From Stomoxys calcitrans (lineage: Eukaryota; Arthropoda; Insecta; Diptera; Muscidae), in NCBI RefSeq assembly GCF_963082655.1, contig NC_081555.1, positions 151,631,007 to 151,695,006 on the forward strand: DNA of 64,000 nt, read 5' to 3'. Made by a program: the position numbers and the translations under genes. This document shows, one piece after another, positions 1 through 10,599 of this stretch. The notes beneath the pieces were generated by a model, which saw nothing but the letters and a program-made list of their open reading frames with translations, did not search any database and was not told the origin of the DNA. Every line of letters begins with the position of its first letter. Position 1 is the first letter of the stretch.

Positions 1-187
1 AAGATTTCGATATCTGACAAGGTCAAATACATAAGAGTGATTTTCGACAGGAAACTGTCACATTCAGGAGCGTACTAAGAAGGCTCAAAGGTGTAGGGCA
101 ATATGTAGGGCCTACAGCCCATATGGGGCATGAATCGGAGGATAGTCCACAGGCTCTACAGGAGCGTGATTAGACCAACACTTACTT
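1..187 (+). pseudogene. Jockey-like LINE fragment, reverse transcriptase 3-prime part
   Basis: Broken piece of a non-LTR retrotransposon ORF2. Translated pieces read ISDKVKYIRVIFDRKLS, then (other frame) TKKAQRCRAICRAY, then RIVHRLYRSVIRP. These match the order found in the thumb region of jockey-like reverse transcriptases (KYLGVILD ... RLYRSLIR). The same order occurs on the minus strand at 45640-46460, so both are probably one LINE family. Frames shift at least twice. The 5-prime side is cut by the window edge; the 3-prime side joins a mini-me array. No function is possible. Confidence 0.7.
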
Positions 188-191
188 TTAA

Positions 192-850
192 CACTTACTT
201 TTATGGACCCAAAACCTGAAATCGAGAGATCGGTCTATATGGCAGCTATATCCAAATCTGAACCGATCAGAGCCAAATTGACCAAGGGTATCGAAGGGCC
301 TAACACAACTCACTGTCCCAAACTTCAGCAAAATCGGATAATAAATGTGGCTTTTATGGGTCTAAGACTCTAAATCGGAGGATCGGTCTATATGGCAGCT
401 ATATCCAAATCTGGACCGATCGGAGCCAAATTGACGAAGGATATCGAAGGGCCTAACACAACTCACTGTCCCGAATTTCAGCAAAATCAGATAATAAATG
501 TGGCTTTTATGGGCCTAAGACCCTAAATCGGAGGATCGGTCTATATGGCAACTATATGCAAATCTAGACCGATATGAACCAAATTGACGAAGGGCGTCGA
601 AGGACCTAACACAACTCACTGTCCCAAATTCCAGCAAAATCGGATAATAAATGTGGCTTTCGGCGGATCGGTCTATATGGGGGCTATATGAAGATATAGG
701 CCGATATTGCCCATCTTCGAACTAAACCTGCTTATGGACAAAAAAACAACCTGTGCAAAATTTCAGCTCAATATCTCTATTTTTAAAGACTGTAGCGTGA
801 TTTCAACAGACAGATGGACAGACGGACGGACATGTCTAGATGATTTTTTT
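192..850 (-). mobile_element. Mini-me-like element, partial (units plus core)
   Basis: Three to four units of about 153 bp (GATCGGTCTATATGGCAGCT recurs at about 229, 381 and 534), followed at 700-840 by a GTCY run in reverse complement (GACAGACGGACGGACATG). The element is therefore read on the minus strand. It breaks off just before the TA-run core, at the TTTTTTTT near 845, so its 5-prime hairpin is missing. A complete plus-strand copy starts 40 bp further on, giving a near head-to-head pair. Confidence 0.8.
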
Positions 851-887
851 TTAGGTAACACGGAATTCCTAACCTAAAATTCTCTGT

Positions 888-2457
888 TTATACCCACCAC
901 CGAAGGATGGGGGTATATTCATTTTGTCATTCCCTTTGCAACACATCGAAATATCCATTTCCGACCCTATAACGTATATATATTCTTGAGCAGCGTAAAA
1001 ATCTAAGACGATCTAGACATGTCCGTCCGTCTGTCCCTCTGTCTGTTGAAATCACGCTACAGTCTTCAAACATGGAGATATGGAGCTGAAACTTTGCACA
1101 GATTCTTTTTTTTTATCCATAAGCAGGTTAAGTTCGAAGATTGGCTATATCGGACTATATCTTGATATAGCCCCCATATAGACCGATCGGCCGATTTAGG
1201 GTCTTAGGCCCATAAAAGCCACATTAACGATCCGATTTTGCTGAAATTTGGGACGGTAAGGTTTGTTAGGCCCTTCGACATCCTCCGTCAATTTGGCGTA
1301 GATCAGTCCAGATTTGGATATAGCTGCTATATAGGCCGATACTCCGATTTAGGGTCTTAGGCCCATAAAAGCCACATTTATTATCCGATTTTGTTGAAAT
1401 TTGGGACACTGAGTTGTGTTGGGCCATTCGACATCCTTCGTTGATTTGGCTCAGATCGGTTAAGATTTGGATATAGCTGCCATATAGACCGATCCTCCGA
1501 TTTAGGGTCTTAGGTCCACAAAAGCCAAATTTATTACCCGATTTTGCTGAAATTTAAGACAGAGAGTTTTGTTAGGCCCTTCGATATCATTCGTCAATTT
1601 GGCCCAGATCGGTCTAGATTTGGATATAGCTGCCATATAGACCGATCCTTCGATTAAGGGTCTTTGGCCGATAAAAGCCACATTTATTATCCGATTTTGC
1701 TGAAATTTGGGAAGGTGAGTTGTGTTAGGCCCTTAGACATTCTTCGTCAATTTGGCCTAGATCGGTCCAGATTTGGATATAGCTGCCATATACACCGATC
1801 CTTCGATTTAGGGTCTTTGGCCCATAAAAGCCACATTTATTATCCGATTTTGCTTAAATTTGGGACAGTGAGTTGTGTTAGGCCCTTAGACATTCTTCGT
1901 CAATTTGGCCTAGATCGATCCAGATTTGGATATAGCTGCCATATACACCGATCCTTCGATTTAGGGTCTTTGGCCCATAAAAGCCACATTTATTATCCGA
2001 TTTTGCTGAAATTTGGGACAGTGAGTTGTGTTAGGCCATTCTACATCCTTCGTTGATTTGACTCAGATCGGTCCAGATTTGGATATAGCTGCCATATAGA
2101 CCGATCCTCCGATTTAGGGTTTTAGGCCCATAAAAGGCGCATTTATTGTCCGATGTCACTAAAATTTGATACAGTGACTTATGTTAGGCTCTTCGACATC
2201 CGTGTCGTATATGGTTCAGATCGGTTTATTTTTAGATATAGCTACTAAAAAGACCAATATTTTGTTATACCCAATTGAACAATGACTCGTCCTTATTAGT
2301 ATTTGGTCCAAATCGGAACATATTTCGATATAACTGCTATGGGACATAAGATGTGCAATTTTCACAGGATTTTTATGAAATGTGGTTTACATATACACCC
2401 TAGGTGGTGGGTATCCAAAGTTCGGCCCGGCCGAACTTAACGCCTTTTTACTTGTTA
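888..2457 (+). mobile_element. Mini-me/Helentron-like element, complete copy
   Basis: Reference copy for this window. Parts in order: 5-prime hairpin TATACCCACCACC...GGATGGGGGTATA (890-917); core with CCCTATAACGTATATATAT near 965-985; short GTCCGTCCGTCTGTCC run (1021-1040); seven or so units of about 153 bp (1170-2120); a divergent unit; 3-prime hairpin TTCGGCCCGGCCGAA (2421-2435) and terminal ACTTGTT (2450-2456). No ORF belongs to it, so it depends on another element's enzymes. TA and GTCY runs beside a conserved core are the published mini-me layout in Diptera. The hairpin just inside the 3-prime end is what Helitron/Helentron-type elements have. Assignment to that class is inference. Confidence 0.85.
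1640..2100 (+). repeat. Three nearly identical 153-bp units inside the element
   Basis: The phrase TCTTTGGCC(C/G)ATAAAAGCCA recurs at about 1661, 1814 and 1967, i.e. every 153 bp, with few differences over the whole unit (for example TACACCGATCCTTCGATT in consecutive units). This block is more uniform than the units around it, so it was probably duplicated recently. Because 153 is divisible by three, a 130-residue frame stays open across it; that frame is not a gene. Confidence 0.8.
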
Positions 2458-2474
2458 GAGGTTACTTTATAGTT

Positions 2475-2580
2475 TTTGGAGTGCACAACAAGCCGATTAC
2501 TGGCTTAGGTGTATGTCCATGGTGGCATGGGGTGGATTAATAACTGCACCCTCTTTTCAACCTAACTTAACCTAAGGTCA
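2475..2580 (+). mobile_element. LINE 3-prime UTR fragment
   Basis: Contains GCACAACAAGCCGATTACTG, GGCTTAGGTGTATGTCCATG, GTGGCATGGGGTGG and CACCCTCTTTTCAACCTAAC. The same phrase order occurs in reverse complement at 28680-28765 and 29205-29310, the second beside LINE coding remnants, and its start (GCGCACAACAAGCC) follows LINE sequence at 4169. I therefore read it as the 3-prime end of the jockey-like LINE, 5-prime truncated. The ending ACCTAACTTAACCTAA is AT-rich rather than a pure A tail. Confidence 0.6.
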
Positions 2581-3984
2581 TATGAAGACTATAGGAGGAG
2601 GAGGAGAGGAATTCCTTATGACTAATTCGCAAGCCTCTTATAGTTTCAAAGCAATCATGTTCCTCTTGCCTAATGAAATATGTAATACCATTTGAAAAAT
2701 GTTCATTATTTATTACTATTCTAGAATATTGATGTACAAGACTGCAGATAAATGTAACAAAAAGCAGCCCCTAAGAATCTGGGAGGTCCCTGGAGATTTC
2801 ATATATAACAAATAATTTTGCAAAACAACAAAGTGTTACTAATCTTCACTAAAGAGGTCCAACATAGAGATCTCTTCCAAGTCCCAAAAGACTAAACTAT
2901 GCATCTTAAGAATAAAACCAAAAAAAAAAAAAAGAAATGTCAATTATTACGCATTTCAAATGCCATTATCAGTTTTTAAGAACTTCATTAACCGCTAATG
3001 CCGACAACTGAAGTACAACAAAACTGATGCATACCGCAACTGCAAAATAGACATGTCAAATATGTTCTAAGATCTTTATCTCGATGACAATGACACGAAT
3101 GACACGATGTCCTCGAAGACATAACAATGTTGCAATTGTCCACAATGCAATATGTGAATGAATAAAAGTGACCTTAGACGAGTGTTGGTGTGTGGTTTTA
3201 TACCCACACTCACCACTGACTACCATCATGTATTGCAACAACACTCTAAGGTATTCCATACGATAGAGTCCTTTGTGGTTTTCATCATGATAAAGAAGAC
3301 AACATTGCACATGTATATGTGCGAGTACTTGGGTTGGCAAGAGTCCTTCCTTTTGTTTTCTTAAGGACTTATGTCCATTATGCAATATACATAATTCAGC
3401 TCCTTTTGTCTAATGTCAAGTACTGCACAGCTGTGTACACCGAAAGCGGCTAAGGTACAAACCAGCACTTGCGAAGAATTATTGAATTCTTGCATGCTAC
3501 CTACTGTCCTTTTGTGGTTGCACGTTGTTGAATCCTTATTATGGTAAACAAAACCTTCCCAAAGATTTCCTAAGAGTAGATCTAAATTCTTTTGCTGAAA
3601 ATATTCAGAAATAATATTTATAATAATTTTGCATATACCAGGGTAGCATGTGTCCCTACCGCATCGAATCAAATGTACCTTTAAGGATAATTAAAAATAA
3701 ATACTCTTCGCACAAGGATGGTAGCCCACATGTGTCACTAATTAATTCGTTACAAGTTGTCAACAGTCATGTTTGGTCTTTATAAACCTTTCAACCCAAA
3801 TTATGGTCAAGTTTTAGCATAAAGTGTCAACAGTGATCAATTGCTAGAATTTAGCCAAAGATCCAACGATTCCAGCTGCGAATATTAATTCGGTTCATCA
3901 TAGCGCGGCCAGCACCGTAACCGATTAGCTTCCGTAATAGAATGAAAACCAACTGACTAAAATTCGGAAGACTACTCAGAAGAG
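2581..3984. other. Apparently unique AT-rich sequence, no gene recognised
   Basis: No repeat family used elsewhere in the window is visible. A run of about 13 A lies near 2920. Short open frames on both strands (about 100 codons at 3056-3385 and 3361-3672, minus) overlap one another and have no recognisable domain or splice context. I regard them as chance. Confidence 0.5.
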
Positions 3985-4038
3985 GCCACCAAAGCGCAGA
4001 CGATAGCATGTCCGCCCATAACGCTGAACGGTGAAGGT
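3985..4038 (+). mobile_element. Head of tRNA-derived SINE (family 1), truncated
   Basis: Reads GGCCACCAAAGCGCAGACGA, TAGCATGTCCGCCCATAACG, CTGAACG. This is the tRNA-like head seen in full at 5974-6258 and 36745-37076, including the A-box region (TAGCGCAGNGGTTAGCATGT in other copies). It stops before the B box and joins LINE sequence at about 4040. Confidence 0.65.
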
Positions 4039-4039
4039 T

Positions 4040-4200
4040 AAATGACTGCCGTCAATAAACTTGGTTAACCCGAAGCCTTTCGGATCGACGCAGTCCGAGT
4101 TAAGGGCGTGAGCGACGAACACTATAAACCAGCGAAACAGTCGGTAGGACGGCGATATATAGCGCACAACAAGCCACTTTTTTTTTTCAACTTAACCTAA
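4040..4200 (+). pseudogene. LINE tail fragment (internal deletion)
   Basis: The stretch GCCGTCAATAAACTTGGTTA through GAAACAGTCGGTAGGACGGC matches, with changes, the reverse complement of 29640-29760 (GCCGTCAATAAACTCGGTTT ... GAAATGGTCGGTAGGACGAC). It then jumps to GCGCACAACAAGCC, the start of the LINE 3-prime UTR (compare 2485), and a T run. The C-terminal coding part present at 29395-29600 is deleted here. Confidence 0.6.
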
Positions 4201-4530
4201 TTCGGATCAGTACCTTGACGTAGCATCAGTCTAAATGTAGTATGAAACGAACGATCATTGTAACGTACTGAACAATATCTGAACTTTCGAAAGCACTCCC
4301 AGGCTCAATGTTTATAAGAAGGGATTACTCTTTGCTAGATGACAACTATCATCAAGACTGAAATAAGAATTTTTGGAGACAATCGTTTTCGGATGACTTT
4401 TCAACGTCAGTGCTAGAGACACAAGTGAAGGATATTAGCTTCTGAAATCAAGTTAGCAGCCATAGATGAATTTAATGGAGGAAACAATCCATCAGTTAGG
4501 TGGCCTATGGGATCCTTAATCAATATTAAC
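4201..4530. other. Unassigned sequence between LINE scrap and satellite
   Basis: About 330 bp with no recognised repeat or coding potential. It leads directly into the 124-bp satellite. Confidence 0.4.
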
Positions 4531-5950
4531 GCCGGAGAGATGGACTTTAATCTATGACTCTATCAAAAAGTTCAAAACTGCATTAAAAATCCAATAAAAA
4601 TCTAAATTTCACTTGGAAAAATTCAAATGGCTGTATCTCCTACAGTATGCGTCCTAGAGAGAGATGGACCTTAATCGGTAACTCCACCAAAAAATTAAAA
4701 ATTACTTTAAAAATCCATTAAAAATCGAAATTTGACTTGGGTAACTTAAAATTGTTGTATCTCCTAAACTATACGTCCTAGAGAGAAATGAACCTTAATC
4801 CGAGACTCCGTCAAAAAATTCAAAATTTCATTGAAAATCCATTAAGAATGGAAATTTCACTAGGAAAACTTAAAATGGCAGTATCTCCTAAAATATGCGC
4901 CCTAGAGAGAAATGGACTTTAATCAGTGACTTCATCAAAAAATTTAAAATTTCATTGAAAATCCAAAAAAGAGAAATGGACCTTATTCCATGACTCCATC
5001 AAAAAATTCAAAATTTCATTGAAAATCAATTTCATAACGAATTTTTTTTTTGGAAAATTTAATATTTCTAGAGAGAAATGGACCTTAATCCATGACTCCA
5101 TCAAAAAATTTTAAATTTCATTAAAAATCCATTAAAAAAATTTCAAATTTCATTGAAAATCCATTAAAAGTCGAAATTTGACTTTGAAAACTTAAAATGG
5201 CTGTATCTCCTAAACTATGCGTCCTAGAGAGAGATGGAATTTAATCTATGACTCCATCAAAAAGTTCAAAACTTCATTGAAAATCCATTAAAAATCGATA
5301 TTTCTCTTGGAAAACTTAAAACGACTTTTTTTCCTAAACTACGTGTCCTAGAGGAAAACGGACCTTAATCTGTAACTTCATCAAAATTTTACAAAATTTC
5401 TTTGAAAATCCATTAAAAATCGAAATTTCACTTGGAAAACTTTAATTTTCTGTATCTCCTCAACTATGCGTCCTAGAGAAAAATGGACCATTATCCGTGA
5501 CTACATCAAAAAATTCGAAATTTAATTGAAAATCCATTTCAAACTGAAATTTCACTTGGAAAACCTAAAATGGCTATATCTCCTAAACTATGCGTCGTAT
5601 AGAGAATAGGACTTTAATCTGTGACTCCATCAAGAAATTCAAAATTTCATTGAAAATCCATTTCAAACTGAAATTTCACTTGGAAAATCTAAAATGGCTG
5701 TATCTCCTAAACTATGCATCCTAGAGAGAAAAGGACGTTAATCCGTGACTCCAAAAAAAAAATTCAAAATATCATTGAAAATCCATTAAAAATCGAAGTA
5801 TCACTTGGAAAACTAAAAATGGCTGTATCTCCTAAACTAGGCGTCCTAGAGAGAAATGGTTCATAATCCGTGATTCCTTCAAAAAATTTAAAAATTCATT
5901 AAAAATCCATTAAAACTCAAAATTTCACTTGGAAAACTTAAAATGGCTGT
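4531..5950 (+). repeat. 124-bp satellite array, about 11 units
   Basis: Each unit carries GGCTGTATCTCCTAAACTAT, GCGTCCTAGAGAGAAATGGA, CCTTAATCCGTGACTCCATC, AAAAAATTCAAAATTTCATT and GAAAATCCATTAAAAATCGA. The GTATCTCC landmark falls at 4633, 4757, 4881, 5203, 5452, 5576, 5700, 5825 and 5949: spacing 124 bp, except 322 bp at 4881-5203 (two damaged, shortened units) and 249 bp at 5203-5452 (one unit whose landmark is mutated). Units differ at several percent of positions, so this is not a fresh expansion. The last unit is cut inside GGCTGTAT by the 5-prime end of a mini-me element. Confidence 0.9.
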
Positions 5951-6512
5951 ATATACCCACCACCATATAATGGAGCCCACTGTAGCGCAGAATTTAGGAT
6001 GTCCGCCTATGACTCTAAATGCCTAGGTTCGAATCCTGGCAGGAAAATCAGAAATTTTTTCAGCGGTAGTAATCCCCTCCTAATGCTGGCAACATTTGTG
6101 AGGTACTTTGCCATGTAAAAACGTTTCCCCAAAGATTTATTGCTCTGCGGCATGCCGTTCGGAGGTGCCTTGTCATTGAGCTTAAAATTGAATTGAATTT
6201 GTGAGAAGTTTTCACCATTTCCTTCATGGAATGTTCACGAGCAAATTTGCAATAGAATGGGGGTATACTAGTCTGATCATTCCGATTGTAACTCTTCGAA
6301 ATATTCGTCTAAGACCCCATACAGTATATATATTCTTGATCGTCTCGACGTTCTGTATCGATCTAGCCATGTTTGTTCGTCTTTTGAATTTACGATATCG
6401 GTCGAACTCATAAGGCTAGCCGCTTGAAAATTTGCACAGGTACTTGATATTGGCGTAGATCATTGGGAATTGCAAATAGGCCACATTGGTTCAAATTTGG
6501 TTATAGCTCCCA
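5951..6512 (+). mobile_element. Mini-me-like element, 5-prime part, split by a SINE
   Basis: Starts ATACCCACCACCATATAATGG (5951-5971). A SINE then intervenes, and the element resumes GAATGGGGGTATACTAGTCT (6257) with the core CCCCATACAGTATATATATT (6313) and a decayed GTCY run (ATGTTTGTTCGTC). It ends inside the first unit, at TATAGCTCCCA (6512), where a LINE is inserted. The outer half resumes at 8191. Confidence 0.8.
5974..6258 (+). mobile_element. tRNA-derived SINE (family 1), near full length
   Basis: Head: CCCACTGTAGCGCAGAATTT with an A-box-like sequence. B box: GGTTCGAATCC (6034). Body: TCCTAATGCTGGCAACATTT, GTGAGGTACTTTGCCATGTA, CCGTTCGGAGGTGCC. Tail: GGAATGTTCACGAGCAAATT. The flanks ATAATGG (5965-5971) and AGAATGG (about 6255-6261) look like a short, slightly diverged target duplication inside the mini-me hairpin. 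A and B boxes indicate RNA polymerase III transcription of the parent; this copy is mutated in the A box. Confidence 0.75.
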
Positions 6513-8190
6513 AAGAATTAAACATCAAACCGATCGCTTTGGTGCAGGCACATCCTCCTGCAGAGACAAAGAAGGAAATCTGGTAACTGACACAGATAAC
6601 ATGCTGAGGATATGGAAAGAACATTTTACCCAACTGCTAGTGTCCGACGTTGGCTGTGAAGAGGATACCGCAGAACCAATCCCTGATGATGGTATAGAAT
6701 GTTTACCTCCTAGTCAGAATGAGGTCCAAGTAGCAGTGACCCGATTAAAGAACAACAAGGCAGCAGGAGCCGACGGGTTACCCGCTGAACTATTTAAGAC
6801 CGGAGGCGACACGCTGATAAAGCGTATGCATCAGCTTATCTGAGCAATCTGGCTAGAAGAACACATACCCAACGATTGGAACCTCAGCATACTATGTGCC
6901 GTACACAAGAAAGAAGACAAGACGGAATGTGCGAATGACAGAGGAATAAGTCTCCTCCCCATCGCATACAAGATACTCTCGAGCGTACTGTGTGAAAGGT
7001 TAAAACCTAAAGTCAATGAGATAATTGGGCCCTATCAATGCGGCTTTAGACCTGGTAAATCCTCCCTAGACCAGATATTCACACTGCGCCAAATCTTGGA
7101 AAAGACCTGAGAAGGACAAATCAACTCCTACCATCTGTTTGTTGACGACAAAGCCGCCTTCGATACTCCTTTACGTCCAAAGGTATTTCAAGCCCTGCAA
7201 AATTAATAAGACTCTGCAGGATGACACTTGTTGATACGCGTAGCTCAGTAAGAATAGGAAAGAATCTCTCCGAGGTTTCAGACAAGGAAACAGCCTATCG
7301 TGTTAACTCTTTAATATCCAGTTGGAGAAGATTATACGAGATGCAGATGTGAATAGATATGGCACACTAATCACAAGCGAACACATGCTACTCGCCTATG
7401 CCGACGACATCGATATCATTGGTCGGTCACAGGAAGTACTAACTGCAGGCTTTGAAAGAATCGAAACAGAGTCAGTGAAAATGGGTCTGGCAGTAAATGG
7501 AGAAAAAACGAAATGGATGGTTTCAACTCCCAAAATGCCTTGCACAACCGAGCAGATAAAGAAAATGGAGAAAATTGGGAACCACAACTTTGAGTCAATG
7601 GGTAACTTTATCTACCTCGGCACCGTCGTAACTGAAACGAATGACACCAGTTTTGAGATTAAGCGAGGAATAATACTGGCAAACAGATGCTACTTTGGAC
7701 TAAGTAAGCGGTTTAGAAACAACAGACGAAGATTACACTATACCAGACACTGATACTACCCGTGCTGTTATATGGTTCTGAAGCATGGGTACTTGTGAAA
7801 GCAGATGAGGCAGTGCTTGGAATATTTGAGAGAAAGATTCTTCATAAAATATATGGACCAGTTTGCGTTAATGGTCATACAACGCTTTTAGTTATTTGAA
7901 CCACGAGCTGCAAGAGCTTTATGAAGACGATGGCATAGTTACACGCATTGGCTAGGTCATGTTGTCAGAATGGATGAAGAAGCTCCAGCAAATAAGTCTT
8001 TTGAAGGCAAACACGTTGGTACACGCAAACCGGGATGACCAAAAGCCCGTTGGAAAGATCAAGTGGTGGGAGACACCTTGAAACTTGGTGTCAGAGATTT
8101 TAGAATGAGCGCAGAAGATCGAGGCGCTTGGAACGCTATTCTACGTTCGACTAGTGGAACAAATATTCTGTCATAGCCAATTAAAGTAAA
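6513..8190 (+). pseudogene. Decayed non-LTR retrotransposon (LINE) ORF2, reverse transcriptase
   Basis: Reverse transcriptase relic copying its own RNA at a nicked target in life; here 5-prime truncated and frameshifted. Readable pieces in order: GNLVTDTDNMLRIWKEHF (about 6576), AVTRLKNNKAAGADGLPAEL (about 6733, the fingers motif), CGFRPGKSSLDQIFTLRQ (about 7040), FVDDKAAFDT (about 7139, motif A, first catalytic Asp), LLAYADDIDIIGRS (about 7389, motif C with the YADD box), MGNFIYLGTVVTETND (about 7599), VLLYGSEAWVL (about 7761), HWLGHVVRMDEEAP (about 7948) and ARWKDQVVGDTL (about 8049). Stops and shifts separate the pieces, including a TGA near 7108. There is no endonuclease domain. The flanks TCCCA (6508-6512) and GTCCCA (about 8187-8192) fit a short target duplication in the mini-me unit. 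The clade is uncertain, but it is not the jockey-like LINE seen elsewhere. Confidence 0.85.
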
Positions 8191-8825
8191 GTAAGTCCCA
8201 TATAAACGGATCCCAAATACACATCTTGAACCCCTGAAAGCCGCAGTTTTGGTATGATCTGGCTAAAATTTTGCAGATAGTGTTCTGTTATGACTTTCAA
8301 CAACCATGCCAAGTACGGTTCAAATCGGCCTATAACTTGATATAGCTCCAATATTAACCGATCTTCCGATTTGACTTCTTGAGCCCTTACAAGCTATAAG
8401 GGCTATATCTGTTTATAGACCAATTGAGATCGTACTTAAAAGGTATGTTGGTAGTCATAACTTAAGTATTTGTTCCAAATTTCAGCCAAATCGAATGAAA
8501 ATTGAAGCTCCTGAGGACTCAAAAAGGCAAATCCGGGGTTCGTGTTTAATGGGTGCTATATCCAAATCTGAACCGATATGGTCCATTTGCAATTCCCAAT
8601 GACCTACATAAATAAAAAGTATCTATGCAAAATTTCAAGCGGCTGTACGAGTTCGACCACTTTTTGTGATTTCAACAGATGGACGTACATGGCTAGATCG
8701 ACTAAGAATGTCGACAAGATCCACAATATTTATACTTAATGGGGTCCTAGATCAATATTTCGAGGGGTTACAAACAGAATGAGTAGATTAGTATGTCCTC
8801 ATCCTATGATGGTGCGTAAAAAGAT
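8191..8825. mobile_element. Mini-me units in inverted, tail-to-tail arrangement
   Basis: Plus-oriented unit sequence (CCCATATAAACGGATCC, CTTGATATAGCTCC, TTGACTTCTTGAGCCC) runs to about 8398. The orientation then flips: TATAGACCAATTGAGATCG, a unit in reverse complement, GATTTCAACAGATGG, ACATGGCTAGATCGACTA (8690), a mutated core AATATTTATACTTAATGGGG (8730) and a 5-prime end read on the minus strand (CATCCTATGATGGTG, 8800). Together with 5951-6512 this makes a composite with a 5-prime end at each outer edge. Confidence 0.65.
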
Positions 8826-8970
8826 ACACTGTTTCTTTACGATATGTTAATGGACAAGTTTAGAAAATTTTGCATTGATTGTCAAAATTATTATACGATG
8901 GCACAAAACTGTCTGTGCCCTACTTTCTTTGTCAGCCTCTGAGCTATTCCAAAATATCTATCAATTAATA

Positions 8971-9207
8971 TTGAGTTGCCCAAAAAGTAATTGCGGATTT
9001 TTTAAAAGAAAGTAAATGCATTGTTAATGAAACTCAGAATGAACTTTAATCAAATATACTTTTTTTACACTTTTTTTCTAAAGCAAGCTAAAAGTAACAG
9101 CTGATAACTGACAGAAGAAAGAATGCAATTACAGAGACACAAACTGTGAAAAAATTTGTCAACGCCGACTATATGAAAAATCCGCAATTACTTTTTGGGC
9201 AACCCAA
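8971..9207 (+). mobile_element. 237-bp mariner-type MITE, copy A
   Basis: Terminal inverted repeats: TTGAGTTGCCCAAAAAGTAA at the left and, reverse-complemented, TTGGGTTGCCCAAAAAGTAA at the right. They continue for about 30 bp (ATTGCGGATTTTT). TA flanks both sides (8969-8970 and 9208-9209), the duplication typical of Tc1/mariner. Interior AT-rich with no coding capacity. Copies at 10848-11084 (opposite orientation, same 237-bp length) and 40169-40394. Confidence 0.85.
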
Positions 9208-9209
9208 TA

Positions 9210-10599
9210 CATCCCACTAACAGTAAATGATAACTGGATTGTTTAATTTGTTTTAACACTGACGTTATCAATGAGTCATCATTAGAGTCATGTCCTTTGA
9301 TTAGTGAACACCAATCATTGTGCCAACCATTGTATGTTAAACGCACTTCGATATGAGTATATTTCCATGGAAATTCTGTACAATAATCTTATCTTGAGTA
9401 ACCAACAAACCTTGTCCATATCAAGCAGACAAGAGACATAAGAATACTTTAGCTTACACCCATATGGACATCCTGCCGCCAAACGTATCAGAGAGAGAGA
9501 GAGCAGTGTTATCTTCTAAAGGTACAGAGAAAATGCGATTAAGACAACAAGAAATCCTGTGGCAACAGGCCAAGCAACATTCAAACACACACACACATAC
9601 TCGTACACATGTCTCAAGATAGGGTTGTGAGAATGCCTTTGGCTATGGAAACTCCTTCACCTCTCCACACATTGGCCTATCTCGGTAAGAAGCGCCTAAA
9701 GTGATGTACATGATGATTATATTGATTTCGGATATCACGCTTTGAGTTACGCTGTACCCCATCAAACTTGATGATGATGAGGCGCAGCAAACATAACCAT
9801 AGCCATACGAATGAGGAGGCAAGAGGACGAAATCCCTTTGGCCAAGAATAAAAATCGTCTTACCTCTTTAAAAATGGCTCCCAAAATAGTCGTCCATTTA
9901 TTTGTTTGCGTTTTGGTTTTTAATTGCTATGCATTGAACAACAATGAGCACAACATGAAAATATAATTTAATTTAATTAATTGCAGAACAGCACGTTCAC
10001 AAAACGCAATACACAACAACACTTCCCGTGAGTGAAAAGTTTAGTGCGAATGGTTTTAAGGCAGCACTGATCATTGATAGTCACTGGCCATGATCAATGT
10101 AAGTGGCTCCATAGGCCTTCTTTCATGTAGACCCCATTTTGCAAGCTCTGGAGGCGCAAATTTAATTAATTGTGTCTTTTAAAGTTTCGAATGTGAGTTG
10201 TACGCTGTAAAGAGCTCATTTATGTTCCAGCAGATCATTACATTGCAATTCGATTTGTGTGTTTCGTTTAATGTCACTTTTGGAGTATCGTTTGCTTATG
10301 TTTTTTGGCGGCAGTATTGGATGAAGGACTGAATATGTGATCCCTATAGTCGGTATAAAAAACAAATAAAATCAGTGCCCCGATGACATAGAAGCACATT
10401 CCCCAAGGAATCTAAGGTACTACCGGTAGTGTCGAGATACTGAAGCCAAGAATAAGGGATGCATAGCAACCCTGTAGTCAGTACCAACACTAGAAATGTC
10501 TCTTTCGCAGGAAATAGAAAGAAATGAATGAAGGTGCATGCGAGTGAATAGAGATGTCCAGAAGCCAGAATGAGATCCTAAGACTACCAAAGTAGTAAA
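9210..10599. other. Apparently unique sequence, no gene recognised
   Basis: No family seen elsewhere in the window occurs here. Small microsatellites: (GA)n at about 9490-9505 (AGAGAGAGAGAGAGCAG) and (CA)n at about 9583-9596. Sequence composition is less AT-rich than the flanking intergenic stretches. No ORF with a recognisable domain. It could be intron or intergenic sequence of a host gene outside the window; nothing in it shows which. Confidence 0.45.

Noticed and set aside
3056..3672. Two minus-strand frames of about 105 codons
   Set aside because: They overlap in different frames and show no recognisable domain; AT-rich unique sequence can give such frames by chance.
5974..6060. tRNA gene (A and B boxes, GGTTCGAATCC)
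   Set aside because: No closed cloverleaf or acceptor stem; the sequence continues into the SINE body and the same head occurs in several SINE copies.
6257..6512. Promoter with TATA box at the TATATATATT core
   Set aside because: The same TA run is a constant part of every mini-me copy and has no gene downstream.
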